A stretch of 64,000 bases of DNA from Leptobrachium leishanense (lineage: Eukaryota > Chordata > Amphibia > Anura > Megophryidae): contig CM019065.1 in the NCBI GenBank assembly GCA_009667805.1, positions 18,736,611-18,800,610 of the forward strand, written 5' to 3'. Position 1 is the first letter of the stretch; each line of letters opens with the position of its first letter. The translations under genes were made by a program, and so were the position numbers. Positions 52,733 to 64,000 of the stretch are shown here, piece after piece. Under the pieces are notes generated by a model. It was not told where the DNA came from. It worked only from the letters and a program-made list of their open reading frames with translations, and made no database searches.

Positions 52733-54801
52733 AAAACTTCAAGTTTATTCTCCGGTCATACACCTCTGCCCTCCACTTGGCCAAACAATCCTTCTTCTCG
52801 TCTCTTATATCTACGCTGTTCTCCAACCCTAAACGGCTCTGGTCCACCTTCAACACCCTCCTCTACCCACCTGCACCTCCCCCCACAGCTGCCTTCAGCG
52901 CTCAAGACCTGGCAGACTACTTCCTCAGTAAAACTCTAACTATCAGAAGCAACATCCCAACACAAGATAGTTATCTGCCACCTCCACTCCCACAGGTCCC
53001 CTCTGCCACCCTCTGCTGCTTCCTCCCAGCCACTGAGGAGGAAGTCAATTCCTTATTGTCCTCCTCACATCTCACCACGTGCCCGCTCGACCCCATTCCC
53101 TCACATCTAATTCCTCCCCTCTCCTCCTCCCTCACCCCTGCTCTCACACACATCTTCAACCTATCTCTCTCCACTGGCTCCTTTCCATCCGCCTTCAAAC
53201 ACGCGCTAGTTACCCCTTTACTAAAGAAACCATCCCTAGATCCCAACTCTCCATCCAACTACCGCCCTGTATCCCTGCTTCCCTTCACATCAAAGCTCTT
53301 AGAAAAACTAGTCTTCAACCGCCTCTCCCTCTTCCTGTCCTCCAATTCCTTACTTGACCCCCTGCAATCTGGCTTCCGTCCCCTACACTCAACTGAAACT
53401 GCCCTCACCAAAGTCACCAACGACCTCCTAACTGCTAAAAAACATGGCCACTATTCTATTCTCATCCTGCTTGACCTCTCGGCTGCTTTTGACACTGTTG
53501 ACCACCCCCTCCTTCTACAGACCCTCAACTCTCTGGGTCTCGGTGACACTGCACTTGCTTGGTTGACTCCTATTTATCCAACAGGTCCTTCTGTGTGTCC
53601 TTTGCTGGTAACTCCTCCTCCTCATTGCCTCTATCTGTTGGTGTACCTCAAGGCTCTGTCCTTGGTCCTCTGCTCTTTTCCATCTACACCTCCTCCCTGG
53701 GCAAAATCATCAACAGCTTTGGCTTTAATTACCACCTCTACGCTGATGACACTCAGATCTACCTCTCTACCCCTGATCTCTCTCCCCCTGTCCTCTCAAA
53801 AGTCAGTGACTGTTTATCTGGCATCTCCTCCTGGATGCCCTCCCACCACCTAAAGATCAACATGTCAAAGACTGAACTCCTACTTATTCCTCCCTCCAAT
53901 GCCTCCCCACCTCCTGACTTCTCTATCACGGTGGAGGGTATCACCATCTCCCCATCAAACTAAGTTCGCTGCCTCGGAGTTACACTTGACTCTGCTCTTT
54001 CCTTCATCCCCCACATCAAGTCTCTTTCCTCCTCCTGCCGATACCAACTGCGTAATATTTCCAGTATTCGGCCATTTCGTACCGCTGTCACCACAAAACA
54101 ACTCATACATGCCCTGGTAATCTCCCGACTCGACTATTTCAATAATCTCTTATCTGGCCTCCCTCTGTCCCGCCTCTCCCCCCTACAATCCATCCTGAAC
54201 GCCTCCGCCAGGCTAATTCACCTCACCCGCCGCTCTGTCTCTGCCGCTCCCCTCTGCGAGTCCCTTCACTGGCTCCCCATCCACTGCAGAATTAAGTTCA
54301 AAATCCTTATCCTTACCTACAAAACCCTCACTAACTCAGCTCCCCACTACCTGTCCTCACTAATCACCAAATACACCCCAGCCCATTCCCTAAGGTCAAA
54401 CAGTGACCTGCGCCTAGCTTCTCCCCGCACCGCCTCTTCCCATGATAGACTGCAGGATTTCTCACGCGCAGGCCCCACTCTCTGGAACGCTCTCCCTCGT
54501 ACTGTCAGACTTTCCCCTAATTTCTCTTCCTTCAAACGCTCCCTGAAAACATTCCTATTTAGGGAAGCCTACCACCCAAATCACTGACGCAACCATCAAT
54601 CACTCTCACCTTTCAGTCCTCTCCTCCTGTTTCCAACCCCAACCCTCCCAGATTTTGAGTTCTTACGGGAATATGGCCCTCATCTCCTCCTGTACTGTTT
54701 GTCAAATGTTGTTCAATGTATTGTAACCCTGTCTATACTGTGCTTATTGTACAGCGCTGCGGAATATGCTGGCGCTTTATAAATAAAGAATAATAATAAT
54801 A
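52733..54801 (+). mobile_element. L2-like LINE inserted in pol
   Basis: 2,069 bp, flanked by ATTGTGTGT (52724-52732) and ATTGTTTGT (54802-54810), a 9-bp target duplication. It ends in (TAA)n after TTTATAAATAAAGAA. It covers the RT and the C-terminal part; the endonuclease is missing by 5' truncation. Confidence 0.9.
52777..54587 (+). pseudogene. L2-like reverse transcriptase, disrupted
   Basis: Shows [69 protein letters not shown] and [15 protein letters not shown], all typical of L2/CR1-group RTs; the YADD box is intact. A one-base loss near 53560 shifts the frame and a TAA interrupts it at 53961. The C-terminal domain (NASARLIHLT, LHWLPIHCRIKFK) ends at 54587. Confidence 0.9.
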
Positions 54802-54810
54802 ATTGTTTGT

Positions 54811-56138
54811 CCTCGGCCTTCAGGGGCCAACCGAAGTTCTATGATAGTGCGGTCGAATACCGATCTGGTGCGACGTCTTTTGACTCCTATAGTACTGGAA
54901 GAAGGTTCTACCAGGGGAGTACACCTGATTTTACGTCCAGTCTACCAGAGAATGGTCGAAGAACAGAAGGCACCTGCTGAAGTGGGGTGCCTGTGGAGAT
55001 TGGGAGGAACAGAAAAGGTTCTGCAATCCGGAGAAGTGGCGAGTTTCCGGGCTTCAGTCAAGTTGAATGGATCGCAACCAGGTCCCTATGTGGTTCTGGA
55101 AACTGATTACAATCATGGGAGTGAAGCCGTAGTAGAAGTAATCCCTGAAATAATCTCCACTAAAACTTTGAAACGAACATGAGGAAGAGTCTCTATCAGT
55201 GTATGTAATGTATCTGATTCTCCAGTGATTCTGAAAGCACGAATGCCTATCGGGCAAGTGGCGTCCGCTACGCCTCTCTCTCCTACCAATTTAGGAGGGG
55301 GAGCGAATAAAGAGATTCCAGCTGACATGTTCTATCCCAAGGACGCTCCCATCTCGCTTGAATGGAAGAAACGTCTTCAGTCCCAGGTCCTAAAGTGGAG
55401 AGACTTGTTCTCAAAGGATTAGTTCGACGTGGGCCTAGCTAAGAGTACTGAGCATCACATTCGACTGCAAGAAGATAAGCCGTTTCGAGAAAGGTCAAGA
55501 CGAGTTCTGCTGGGAGACTTGGATGATCTAAGAGAACAGCTGAATGAACTGCAAAGAACTAAGGTGATTCAGGAGTCCAGGAGTCCGTACGCTTCTTCCA
55601 TAGTGATGGTTCGGAAGAAGAATGGTTCTGTCCGTCTATGCATAGACTATCGCACGCTAAATTGGAGAACCATCCCAGATCAATACGCCACTCCTCGGAT
55701 AGAAGATGCCTTACAGTGTTTCTCTGGAGCAAAATGGTTTAGTGTACTAGTCCTGCGAAGTGGGTATCACCAGATACCAATGCATCCTGAAGACAAAGAG
55801 AAGACTGCGTTCATCTGCCTACTGGGGTTCTTTGAGTTCAACAGAATACCTCAAGGCCTTACGGGGGCTCCAGCCACGTTCCAACGGTTAATGGAGAAGA
55901 CAGTCGGGGACATGAACCTGATCGAAGTGTTGGTGTATCTCGGTGACATAATTGTGTTTGAAAAGACTTTGGAAGAACATGAGCAACGGTTGGAGAAGGT
56001 CTTCAAGCGGCTCCATGAAGAGGGGTTGAAATTGTCTCTGGAGAAGTGTCAATTCTGTCTACCTTCTGTTACGTATCTGGGACATGTTGTTTCAGCAGAA
56101 GGCATTTCGACGGATCCTCGAAAGTTGGAAGCCGTAGC
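54811..56138 (+). pseudogene. pol: Pol, linker and reverse transcriptase part
   Basis: One frame with TGA at 55180 and TAG at 55420. The RT has SPYASSIVMVRKKNGSVRLC, IDYRTLNWRT, FEFNRIPQGLTGAPATFQRL and SVTYLGHVVSAEGIS. Motif A reads FSVLVLRSGYHQIPM, with V where the catalytic aspartate is expected. Motif C reads YLGDIIVF, with G for the first aspartate of YLDD. The enzyme would be inactive. It is cut by the hAT element. Confidence 0.9.
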
Positions 56139-58358
56139 CAGTGGCGTCGTAACGTGGGGGCGGTGGGTGCGGCCCGCACCAGGTGACACCCGCCTTTAGG
56201 GTGACACCGTCACCCTAAGGGCGGGTGTCTCACCCACCGCCCGCCACCGCCGCGTATTCGCTCCGTGCGAGCGTCCGAAGCATGCAGCTTCGGCGCTCGC
56301 CTGGAGGAAATACGTCACCAGCCAATCGCGGCTGGTCACGTGGCTCCCCCAGTCGAGCGCCCAAGCTGCGCGCCGCCGGACGCTCAGAAGGAGCGAAAAA
56401 CGCGCGGCGGAGAGGTGCTGCCTGGGCCGCTATCCATGTGCTGGGACCAGGACCAGGAGGTGAGCTGGGGCAAATCCATGAGCTGCTGGGGAAAATCCAT
56501 GGGGGCCTGGGGCAAATCCATAACCTGCTGGGGCATATCCATGAGCTGCTGGGGCATATCCATGAGGAGCTGGGGCAAATCCATAACCTGCTGGGGCAAA
56601 TCCATGAGCTGCTGGGGCATATCCATGAGGAGCTGGGGCAAATCCATGAGGAGCTGGGGCATATCCATGAGGAGCTGGGGCATATCCATGAGGAGCTGGG
56701 GCAAATCCATAAGCTGCTGGGGCAAATCCATGAGCTGCTGGGGCAAATCCATAAGCTGCTGGGGCAAATCCATGAGCTGCTGGGGCAAATCCATAAGCTG
56801 CTGGGGAAAATCCATGAGGAGCTGGGGCAAATCCATGAGGAGCTGGGGCAAATCCATAAACTGCTGGGGCAAATCCATAAGCTGCTGGGGCAAATCCATG
56901 GGGGCCTGGGGCAAATCCATAACCTGCTGGGGCATATCCATGAGGAGCTGGGGCAAATCCATAACCTGCTGGGGCAAATCCATGAGCTGCTGGGGCATAT
57001 CCATGAGGAGCTGGGGCAAATCCATAAGCTGCTGGGGCAAATCCATGAGCTGCTGGGGCAAATCCATAAGATGCTGGGGCAAATCCATAAGCTGCTGGGG
57101 CAAATCCATGAGGTGCTGGGGCATATCCATGAGGAGCTGGGGCAAATCCATGAGGAGCTGGGGCAAATCCATGAGCTGCTGGGGCAAATCCATGAGGAGC
57201 TGGGGCAAATCCATGAGCTGCTGGGGCAAATCCATGAGCTGCTGGGGCAAATCCATGGGGGCCTGGGGCATATCCATGAGGAGCTGGGGCAAATCCATGA
57301 GGTGCTGGGGCAAATCCATGAGGTGCTGGGGCAAATCCATGAGGTGCTGGGGCATATCCATGAGGTGCTGGGGCATATCCATGAGGAGCTGGGGGCATAT
57401 CCATGAGGAGCTGGGGCATATCAATGAGCTGGGGCATATCCATGAGCTGCTGGGGCATATCCATGAGCTGCTGGGGCAGTATATCCATGAGCTGCTGGGG
57501 CAGTATATCCATGAGCTGCTGGGTCAGTATATCCATGAGCTGGGGCAAATCCATGAGAGCAGCTGGAGCATTATCAATGAGAGCAGCTGGGGCAGTATAT
57601 ACATGAGAGGAGCTGGGGCAATATCCATGAGAGGAGCTGGGGCATATCCATGTGCTGGGGGCAATATCCATGAGAGCTGGGGCAATATATATCCATGGGT
57701 GAGCTGCTGGGGGCAATATATATCCATGGGTGAGCTGCTGGGGGCAATATATATCCATGGGTGAGCTGCTGGGGGCAATATATATCCATGGGTGAGCTGC
57801 TGGGGGCAATATATATCCATGGGTGAGCTGCTGGGGGCAATATATATCCATGGGTGAGCTGCTGGGGGCAATATATATCCATGTGTGAGCTGGTCTGGGG
57901 CAATATATCCATGTGTGAGCTGAGGCGCAATATATCCATATGTGAGCTGAGGCGCAATATATCCATATGTGAGCTGGTCTGGGGCAATATATCCATGTGT
58001 GAGCTGAGGCGCATTATATCCATATGTGAGCTGAGGCGCAATATATCCATATGTGAGCTGGGGCAATATATATCCATGGGTGAGCTGCTGGGGGCAATAT
58101 ATATCCATGTGTGCTTTCACTGCCTTCGAACAGGCAACGTACTTGCTGGCAGTTGGCAAAAAGTTGTGTGAGCATATGAGAGAGCTCCACAGCAATAAAC
58201 CTCACAGTAATGTGCGCTGTGTGTATGAGCATTCAGTGTTATATGGGAGTACTGATTTAGGAGTAAGAGTAGTTAAAAAAAAAATCTGAAAAACTCGGGG
58301 GGGGGGGTGACACCATAAATTACCGCACCGGGTGACACCGACCCTAGTGACGCCACTG
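56139..58358. mobile_element. hAT element carrying a large minisatellite
   Basis: GCCGTAGC occurs at 56131-56138 and 58359-58366, a perfect 8-bp duplication in the gypsy pol. Ends CAGTGGCGTCGTAACG and TAGTGACGCCACTG are inverted. Between them are a CpG-rich segment with hairpins, then the repeat array 56459-58115. No transposase. Removing it restores the alignment of the RT/RNase H junction, so the boundaries are secure. Confidence 0.92.
56459..58115 (+). repeat. 21-bp minisatellite (GAGCTGCTGGGGCAAATCCAT) with longer TATA-containing variants
   Basis: About 45-48 units of 21 bp (7 codons) to 57480, then units lengthened by ATATA (27-31 bp) to 58115. No unit has a stop in several frames on either strand, which explains the long open frames here. 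Confidence 0.97.
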
Positions 58359-58366
58359 GCCGTAGC

Positions 58367-59378
58367 TTCCTGGCCTAGACCCCGAAATGTTACTGAACTT
58401 AGATCTTTCTTGGGGTTCTGCTCCTATTACCGAAGATTAGTAGGATGATTTGCCAAGATAGCTCAACCACTGAACAAGCTCCTGCAGAAGGAAGACGCAG
58501 AAGAAGGCCACAAGGCCTCTGACCGAAATTCGTCGGCTCCAAGGCCAAGGAACGCTCGAGAATCTATCCAAGGAGAATGGACTAGTCAATGCGAAGGTGC
58601 TTTCATGAAACTGAAAGAGAATTTAACTCAAGCTCCTGTCTTGGCCTACGCTGACCCTCATAAGACGTATGAATTGCATGTGGATGCCAGCAGAGAAGGT
58701 CTAGGGGGAGTCCTATACCAAGAATATGGTGGATTGTTGTGGCCTGTAGCCTATGTGAGCCGGAGTCTTACGCCTTCAGAAAAGAATTATCCTACCCACA
58801 AGTTGGAGTTCCTAACTTTGAAGTGGGCGGTGGTAGACAAGCTGAAAGACTATCTGTATGGAGCCGAATTTGTGATAAAAACTGATAACAATCCTCTTAC
58901 CTACGTCCTTACTACTGCGAAGCTGGATGCAACGGGACATCGGTGGTTGGCCGCTCTGTCAGGGTTTAGGTTCAGCCTGAAGTATCACCCTGGAGTGAAT
59001 AATCGAGATGCCAATGCTTTGTCAAGAAGACCCTACACTACAGAATGGACTCAGTTAACTCCAGATGGGGTGCAAGCTTTATGTCAAGGAGCAGAGCGCC
59101 GGGTCAAGGGAGGGATTGAAGCAGAAGCCATAGGAGTTATGGCTGTGGCTGTTCCAGAGTTCTATTGTAATCCTACGCAGCTGAGGGATGAAAGTTTGCC
59201 TACTTTCTCGAAACAAGATCTGAGAGCTGATCAGGCTGGAGACCCTTTGATTGCATTAACAGTGAAGGCCCTAAACGCGAACCAACAGGAAATTCTTCTG
59301 ACAAATTCCCCAGAAGGGGCCAGATTGGTATACAAGGAGTGGGAACGGTTGAAGATGTTGGATGGGGTGGTCTACTGA
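58367..59378 (+). pseudogene. pol: Pol, RNase H part
   Basis: Continues RFLGFCSYYRRLV-type thumb sequence with a TGA near 58446. The RNase H has YELHVDASREGLGGVLYQE, THKLEFLTLKWAV, IKTDNNPLTYVL and NNRDANALSRRP, so its acidic residues are kept. Ends at TGA 59376. Confidence 0.88.
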
Positions 59379-60652
59379 AGGGGCCCCTCAAACAATACTG
59401 GAGAAACCCAACAGTTGTTCCTTCCCACCAAACACCGAGAGGATGTGTTGCGGTCATTACACGATGACCATGGACATTTAGGTGCAGAGAGAACTTTTAA
59501 GCTGGTGTGAGACCGATTCTATTGGCCCTGCATGAGACCTGAAGTTGAGAGTTACTGCCACTCATGTCTGAGGTGTATCCAGCGGAAGACTCTACCAACC
59601 CGAACTGCTCCAATGAGCCACCTGCAAAGTCAAAGACCCATGGATTTGGTGTGCATTGACTTCCTGTGCTTAGAGCCGGATGCTAGTGGGCAGGGAAATA
59701 TTTTAGTGGTGACTGATCATTTCACACGTTATGCCCAAGCTTTTTCTACGAAAGACCAACGTGCTCCTACGGTGGCGAAGGTTTTAATGTAAAAGTTTTT
59801 TGTTCACTATAGCCTGCCAAGGAGAATACACTCGGATCAGGGTAGAGACTTTAAGAGCCGGCTTGTTGGGCAATTACTGGAACTGCTGGGAATTCAGAAG
59901 ACCCGAACTACACCATATCACCCTCAAGGTGATGCTCAACCAGAAAGATTCAATCGCACTCTACTAAATATGTTGGGGACATTATCAAACAGAGAGAAGC
60001 AGAGCTGGAGTCGTCACACAGCCACAATAGTACATGCCTACAACAGTACGGAGAGTGACGCTACTGGATACTCACCGTACCGTCTTATGTTCGGAAGGGA
60101 AGCTCGACTGTCGGTTGATTTGGCGTTCGGGCTATCTCTGGATCAGACGTCTGTAGCCTCTCATAGGAATTATGTGGATAGACTTCGAAGGAATTTGGCC
60201 TCTGCGTTTGAACAGACCCGTTTGACCTCTGGGAACAGGGAACAGAGGAATAAGCGAAACTACGACTTGAAAGTTCGGATACAGGATCTACAACCCGGTG
60301 ATAGGGTTTTGTTGAAGAACTTGGGTACTTCTGCCAGGCATAACTTGGCGGATAGATGGAGTTCTCAAGTCTACATTGTCTGCAAGCAACTGCTGGGTCT
60401 GCCAGTTTACCAGATTCGACCGGATGGAAAGGCTGGGCCTCTCAAAAACTGGCACCGGAATCATCTGCTACCTCTGAGAGAAGCTGTAAGGATACCAGTT
60501 GGAGATGAACTTTCTCTGCCGAACCCGCCTCTACCTGCTCCACGTTTGTCTCCCGTTACTCGGTCTCAGCAGACACGAGTTGTGGAAGAAAGTGAAGGGG
60601 ATAGTGAGGAAGAAAGCTTTTGTCTGGACTGGGTGCGCTCAACCGGAGCCTG
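59379..60652 (+). pseudogene. pol: Pol, integrase part
   Basis: Zinc-binding HDDHGHLGAERTF and CHSCLRC, catalytic VCIDFL, HSDQGRDF and PYHPQGDAQPERFNRTLLN (the D,D,E residues are present). TGA at 59508 and TAA at 59790 break it. The C-terminal part has PGDRVLLKNLG and RWSSQVYIV. A frame change near 60640 leads to the acidic tail. Confidence 0.88.
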
Positions 60653-61095
60653 AAGAGGTCATTCCAGTTCCCGAACGGTGGGAAAGTAACCTGAGGCCTG
60701 AGGCTCCAGAACTCCAGCTGGAAATTCCTGAAACTTCTGAAATTCCTGTAGTTCCTGAAAACGCGTCCTATGATTATAGTTCTATGCCTTCACTGGAAGG
60801 ATCATACTCAGAAGAGATGTCTGTTCCAGTTGTGGACGAAAGAACCGAACCCATACCTGTAACACTTCCGCCTGAAGAGGAGCTGATTGAGCCAGAACCA
60901 AAACGTTCTGTCCGACCCCCTCAGAGACTCACCTATGACTCACCAGGACATAGCACTGAAGAGGCTGTTACCACAGTGCGAAGGTTGCCCAGAGTGTCTG
61001 CTATATTAGCTGAGGTAGCCAGAAGCATGAGTAAACTTGAGGACGTATACCTAACCCATTGTATGTTTGCTGCTGAGCCTATATATATTGACTGA
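60653..61095 (+). pseudogene. pol: Pol C-terminal acidic tail
   Basis: In the next frame: PEPEEVIPVPERW, repeated glutamate/proline sequence, KRSVRPPQRLTYDSPG and KLEDVYLTHCMF, stop 61093. The RPPxRLTY motif is common at the end of vertebrate Ty3/gypsy integrases. Read as the continuation of pol after a one-base shift. Confidence 0.65.
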
Positions 61096-61152
61096 TGTAA
61101 TGTTGAAATGTAATGTAACTGTTACACCTCCTTGGAGAGACCCAAGAGTTCT

Positions 61153-61165
61153 AGGAGGGGGAGAG
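61153..61165 (+). other. Polypurine tract
   Basis: AGGAGGGGGAGAG directly before the TG of the 3' LTR; primes plus-strand synthesis in this class. Confidence 0.85.
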
Positions 61166-62107
61166 TGTAGCGCTGTTTTAGTTCTGTTTCTGTAATTGCT
61201 CATTTCTGGAGACCAGGGGGAGACCAGCGCAATGTAAACTATACTGGAAACTTTGGGACTACGTTTTCCAGCATGCTTTGGGGCAGAGACAGGAAGTGGG
61301 TGGGGAGAACAGACAGACATCCGCAACCTCGCGCAGGGGAGAGCCAGTGCGCGCCAAGGGGTGAACAGAGCAAGACGCACGTGAGACAGGGAACGATTGT
61401 GACCAGGCCGGAGCGCAGGTGCTGCCTTGCGGACGCTGGAGATCGGTTTCAGTGACTTGCCAGAGACCTAGTAATCCACCGCTGAGAGGTTTACACAGAT
61501 ACAGAGCTGCAGATTGGACCCCGAGTTAGGAGACCGCGATGATCTAATGGGAGTGCAGGCGGTGTACTGAGAATCTTGTGGCAGAGACGGACAAGCAAGA
61601 CAAGCGGATCCGGTGGCACAGAGTCCCAGCCCAATCGAGCGGAGAGACGTCCTGAGTCGAGCAGGGTGCAGAGTATCTGGCGAATGGGTGAGAGGCCTTC
61701 CAGGCCACAGTACAGTAACAAAGCACGCTGCAGTTTGCTTAAATCTAAAGGGCCCCAACGTGACTAGTCGAAGACACATTGAATTCATTCACTGGCCAGT
61801 TGAATCTAGTACCTGGGTACCAACACACGCATACACGTACACCTTCTTGGGACACAACCTGTACGGGACTTACACTCCAGCAATGAAGGGGTTAAAATTT
61901 CCTTTTTTTACCGCTGCGCGTTTCTCGCATTACGAATTCCTGTAAATATATATATACCGTGCTTGCTTTATATATGCCAGTTTATTTGAGACCAGTAAAC
62001 TATATAACTTATAAAATCCACAACAGTGCTGATGTATATTTATTCCCTAGTGCGGGGAGACTGACCCGAGGTTAAATTCAGCGGCTCCTCCGGTAGTGAG
62101 CGCTACA
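61166..62107 (+). repeat. 3' LTR
   Basis: 942 bp, TGTAGCGCTG...GAGCGCTACA, with intact TG and CA ends, unlike the 5' LTR. Confidence 0.92.
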
Positions 62108-62141
62108 CTATCTATTCATATCTATCTATCTATCTATCTAC

Positions 62142-62218
<77 letters not shown>

Positions 62219-62377
62219 CCATGTCTATCTATCCATATCTATCTATCCATATCTATCTATCCATATCTATCTATCCCATATCTATCTATCCATATCTATC
62301 TATCCATCTATTCCATATCTATCTATCTATCCCATATCTATCTATCCCATATCTATCTATCCATATCTATCTATCCA

Positions 62378-62449
<72 letters not shown>

Positions 62450-62466
62450 CCATATCTATCTATCCA

Positions 62467-62497
<31 letters not shown>
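62108..62497. repeat. (TATC/GATA)n microsatellite, right block
   Basis: Runs of CTAT with CCATAT interruptions; identical in type to the left block and continuous with the 3' end of the LINE. Confidence 0.98.
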
Positions 62498-62498
<1 letters not shown>

Positions 62499-64000
62499 AA
62501 ATCAAAATAAGCTTTATTGGCAGGACCAAATACATTTTAGCATTGCCAAAGCATATGGGGAGGAGGGGGGGGGGTAGTGGGACATATATATGGGGGGAAT
62601 GGGCAAGTCCATGGACATTATCAGGGGTAAGGGATAATGTGAAGGGGGATTGGGGCGAGTCCGTGTTGGGGATTTATAAGTCCAGGATCTCTCATGTTCC
62701 TCTCAGTCTGTGACATTCTGCGACTTATTGGGCAGATATTTTCACCGCCGGCTCCTCTTCTCCCAGTATGATGTGGAGTTTCCTCATATTTTCTATAGAG
62801 GTGAAGTCCGGGATGAGAGCGGAGAGTCTCTGGAAGTGAGTTTCCCTCAGTGCTGAGTACTTGGGGCACTGTAGGAGTTAGTGGACCTCATCTTCCAGGG
62901 CCCCCTGGTCACAATGCTGGCACAGTCTATTCTCCCTGGGCTTGTAGGTCTGTCTATGTCGCCCTGATTCAATTTCTAGGCTGTGGGCGCTCAGTCTGTA
63001 CCGGCTCAGGATCTGTCTGTCCTTGGGGTCTTGTAGTAGCTCCAGGTATGGGGCCAGTTTGTATTCCCTCTGTAAGGATTGGTAAATGGTGAGTTTCTGG
63101 GAGTTTGCTATATCATGTCTCCATTCTCTGATATAGTTTTCCATGGAATCATTAATTAGGGCCTTTATTTGATATTTTGTCAGGTTGCCTTCATGGGGGC
63201 TTTGGATGATCAGGGTGGATATGAGTTGTTGCAGCCCACATGGTTTGGGATGGTCCTTGTTGGCCAGTAGGGCTTTATGGTGGTATGAGTTGAGGCTGCT
63301 GATGTTTAGGTGGTCCCAGTATGATAGCGCCCTCTTCTGTACTGCAAGAAGTAAGGGGAGTCTGCCCAGCTCGGCCCGGCAAGCATTGTTAGAGGTGCTC
63401 CGATGGACTTGGAGGAGGTGCTTGCAGAATTCCAGATGGAATATTTCTGTTGGGCTGGTGTCCCATTTGGCTTGGTCAGGGTAGGTGATGGGGACCCATA
63501 CTTCACTGCCATAAAGGAGGATTGGAGTGATGACGCTATAAAAGATTTTAAGCCAGACTCTTACAGGCGGTTTTAGTTTGTAGAGGTTTCTCCTGATGGC
63601 ATAGAAGGTTCTACGTGCCTTGTCTCTTAGGGCCTCTATGGCTGGTTTGAAACTTCCCGATCGGTTTCTTTCTAGGCCGAGGTATGTGTAGCTATTGGCT
63701 TCATCAAGAGTGCAGTCATTAAGTGTGAAACAGGAACTCTTGGTTTTTGCGTTCTTCCTTTGGAAAACCATGACCTTTGCTTTCTTTTGGTTGATGGGTA
63801 GTGCCCATGCCGCACTGTATTCTTCCAGCACTTCCAGGATGTCTTGTAGACCTCTCTCTGTTGGTGACAGTAATAGGAGGTCATCTGCATACAACAGGAA
63901 CTTCACCTCGGTGTCATGTAGAGTTAGTCCTGGTGCTGAGGAGGATTCTAGAGCTTCAGCCAGTCCATTGATGTAGATGTTAAAGAGGGTTGGCTTAGGC
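62498..64000 (-). mobile_element. Non-LTR retrotransposon, 3' part, continues past window
   Basis: On the minus strand the RT reading frame enters at 64000. The 3' UTR (about 62498-62720) ends GCTTATTTTGATTTGATAG and goes straight into (GATA)n. The LINE clade is not certain; the C-terminal sequence resembles I-group (Nimb/Vingi-like) elements rather than L2. Confidence 0.75.
62721..64000 (-). pseudogene. Non-LTR reverse transcriptase, 5' end outside window
   Basis: Reads LFNIYINGLAEALES, FLLYADDLLLLSPTERGLQ (YADD intact), INQKKAKVMVF, SYTYLGLERN and LYGSEVW, then a long C-terminal region with SRYRLSAHSLEIESGRHRQT and a CQHCDQG cysteine motif. A TAA at 62878 falls inside the domain (LLQCPKYS follows in the same frame) and another lies near 62730, so the copy is dead. 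An open frame of 342 codons precedes the first stop. Confidence 0.8.

Larger units (their letters stand above)
48839..62107 (+). mobile_element. Ty3/gypsy LTR retrotransposon, complete but inactive
   Basis: LTRs at 48839-49778 and 61166-62107. A primer-binding site close to the tRNA-Pro type lies just inside the 5' LTR and a purine tract (AGGAGGGGGAGAG) just before the 3' LTR. Gag, protease, RT, RNase H and integrase occur in Ty3/gypsy order. Three later insertions lie inside: L2-like LINEs at 50831-51492 and 52733-54801, and a hAT element at 56139-58358. No envelope gene was seen. Stops, frameshifts and lost catalytic residues show it cannot act on its own. Confidence 0.92.

Noticed and set aside
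56225..57851. Very long open frames (346-499 codons) on both strands
   Set aside because: All are produced by the stop-free 21-bp minisatellite; the peptides are simple repeats.
62096..62713. Open frame of 205 codons rich in YLSI
   Set aside because: Translation of the TATC microsatellite.

Overview
The window is vertebrate genomic DNA, most likely from an amphibian. No bacterial-type genes, rRNA, tRNA or CRISPR array is visible. The evidence is two vomeronasal type-2 receptor (V2R, family C GPCR) genes in tandem on the minus strand with classical V2R exon boundaries, set in a very dense load of DNA transposons, L2-like LINEs, tRNA-derived SINEs, a Ty3/gypsy element and several satellites. 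A fish or reptile is not excluded by sequence reading alone.

Layout: 1-16.5 kb is repeat-only. It holds A-type MITEs (ends (CA)GGGTTATTCA), a 25-bp minisatellite, a 365-bp AT-rich satellite (5.55-7.35 kb), a 3.7-kb array of a 29-bp unit (9.29-13.02 kb) and a piggyBac-like MITE at a TTAA inside an A-type MITE. From 16,542 to 37,583 lies a six-exon V2R gene (exons 263, 298, 810, 228, 124 and 905 bp; 875 codons) with no stop or frameshift seen. Its introns are loaded with hAT, Harbinger, piggyBac and A-type elements, several with exact target-site duplications. 37.6-45.8 kb holds L1-type ORF1 debris, a gapped piggyBac-like MITE, a Tc1 element whose transposase DNA-binding helix codons are tandemly amplified, and a tRNA-derived SINE. 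The last two exons of a second V2R lie at 45,859-46,972; its upstream exons are not in the window.

From 47.3 to 62.5 kb a GATA/TATC tetranucleotide array is split by a solo LTR (minus) and a full-length Ty3/gypsy element (plus, 48,839-62,107). The gypsy element has a PNMA-like Gag and a damaged pol. It was itself invaded by two L2-like LINEs and by a hAT element carrying a large 21-bp minisatellite. The window ends in a minus-strand non-LTR reverse transcriptase whose 3' end abuts the tetranucleotide array.

The only plausible host protein-coding genes are the two chemoreceptors. Everything else supported here is mobile or tandem-repeat DNA. Splice sites, duplications and boundaries were read by eye; superfamily assignments rest on termini, duplications and translated motifs, not on a database search.
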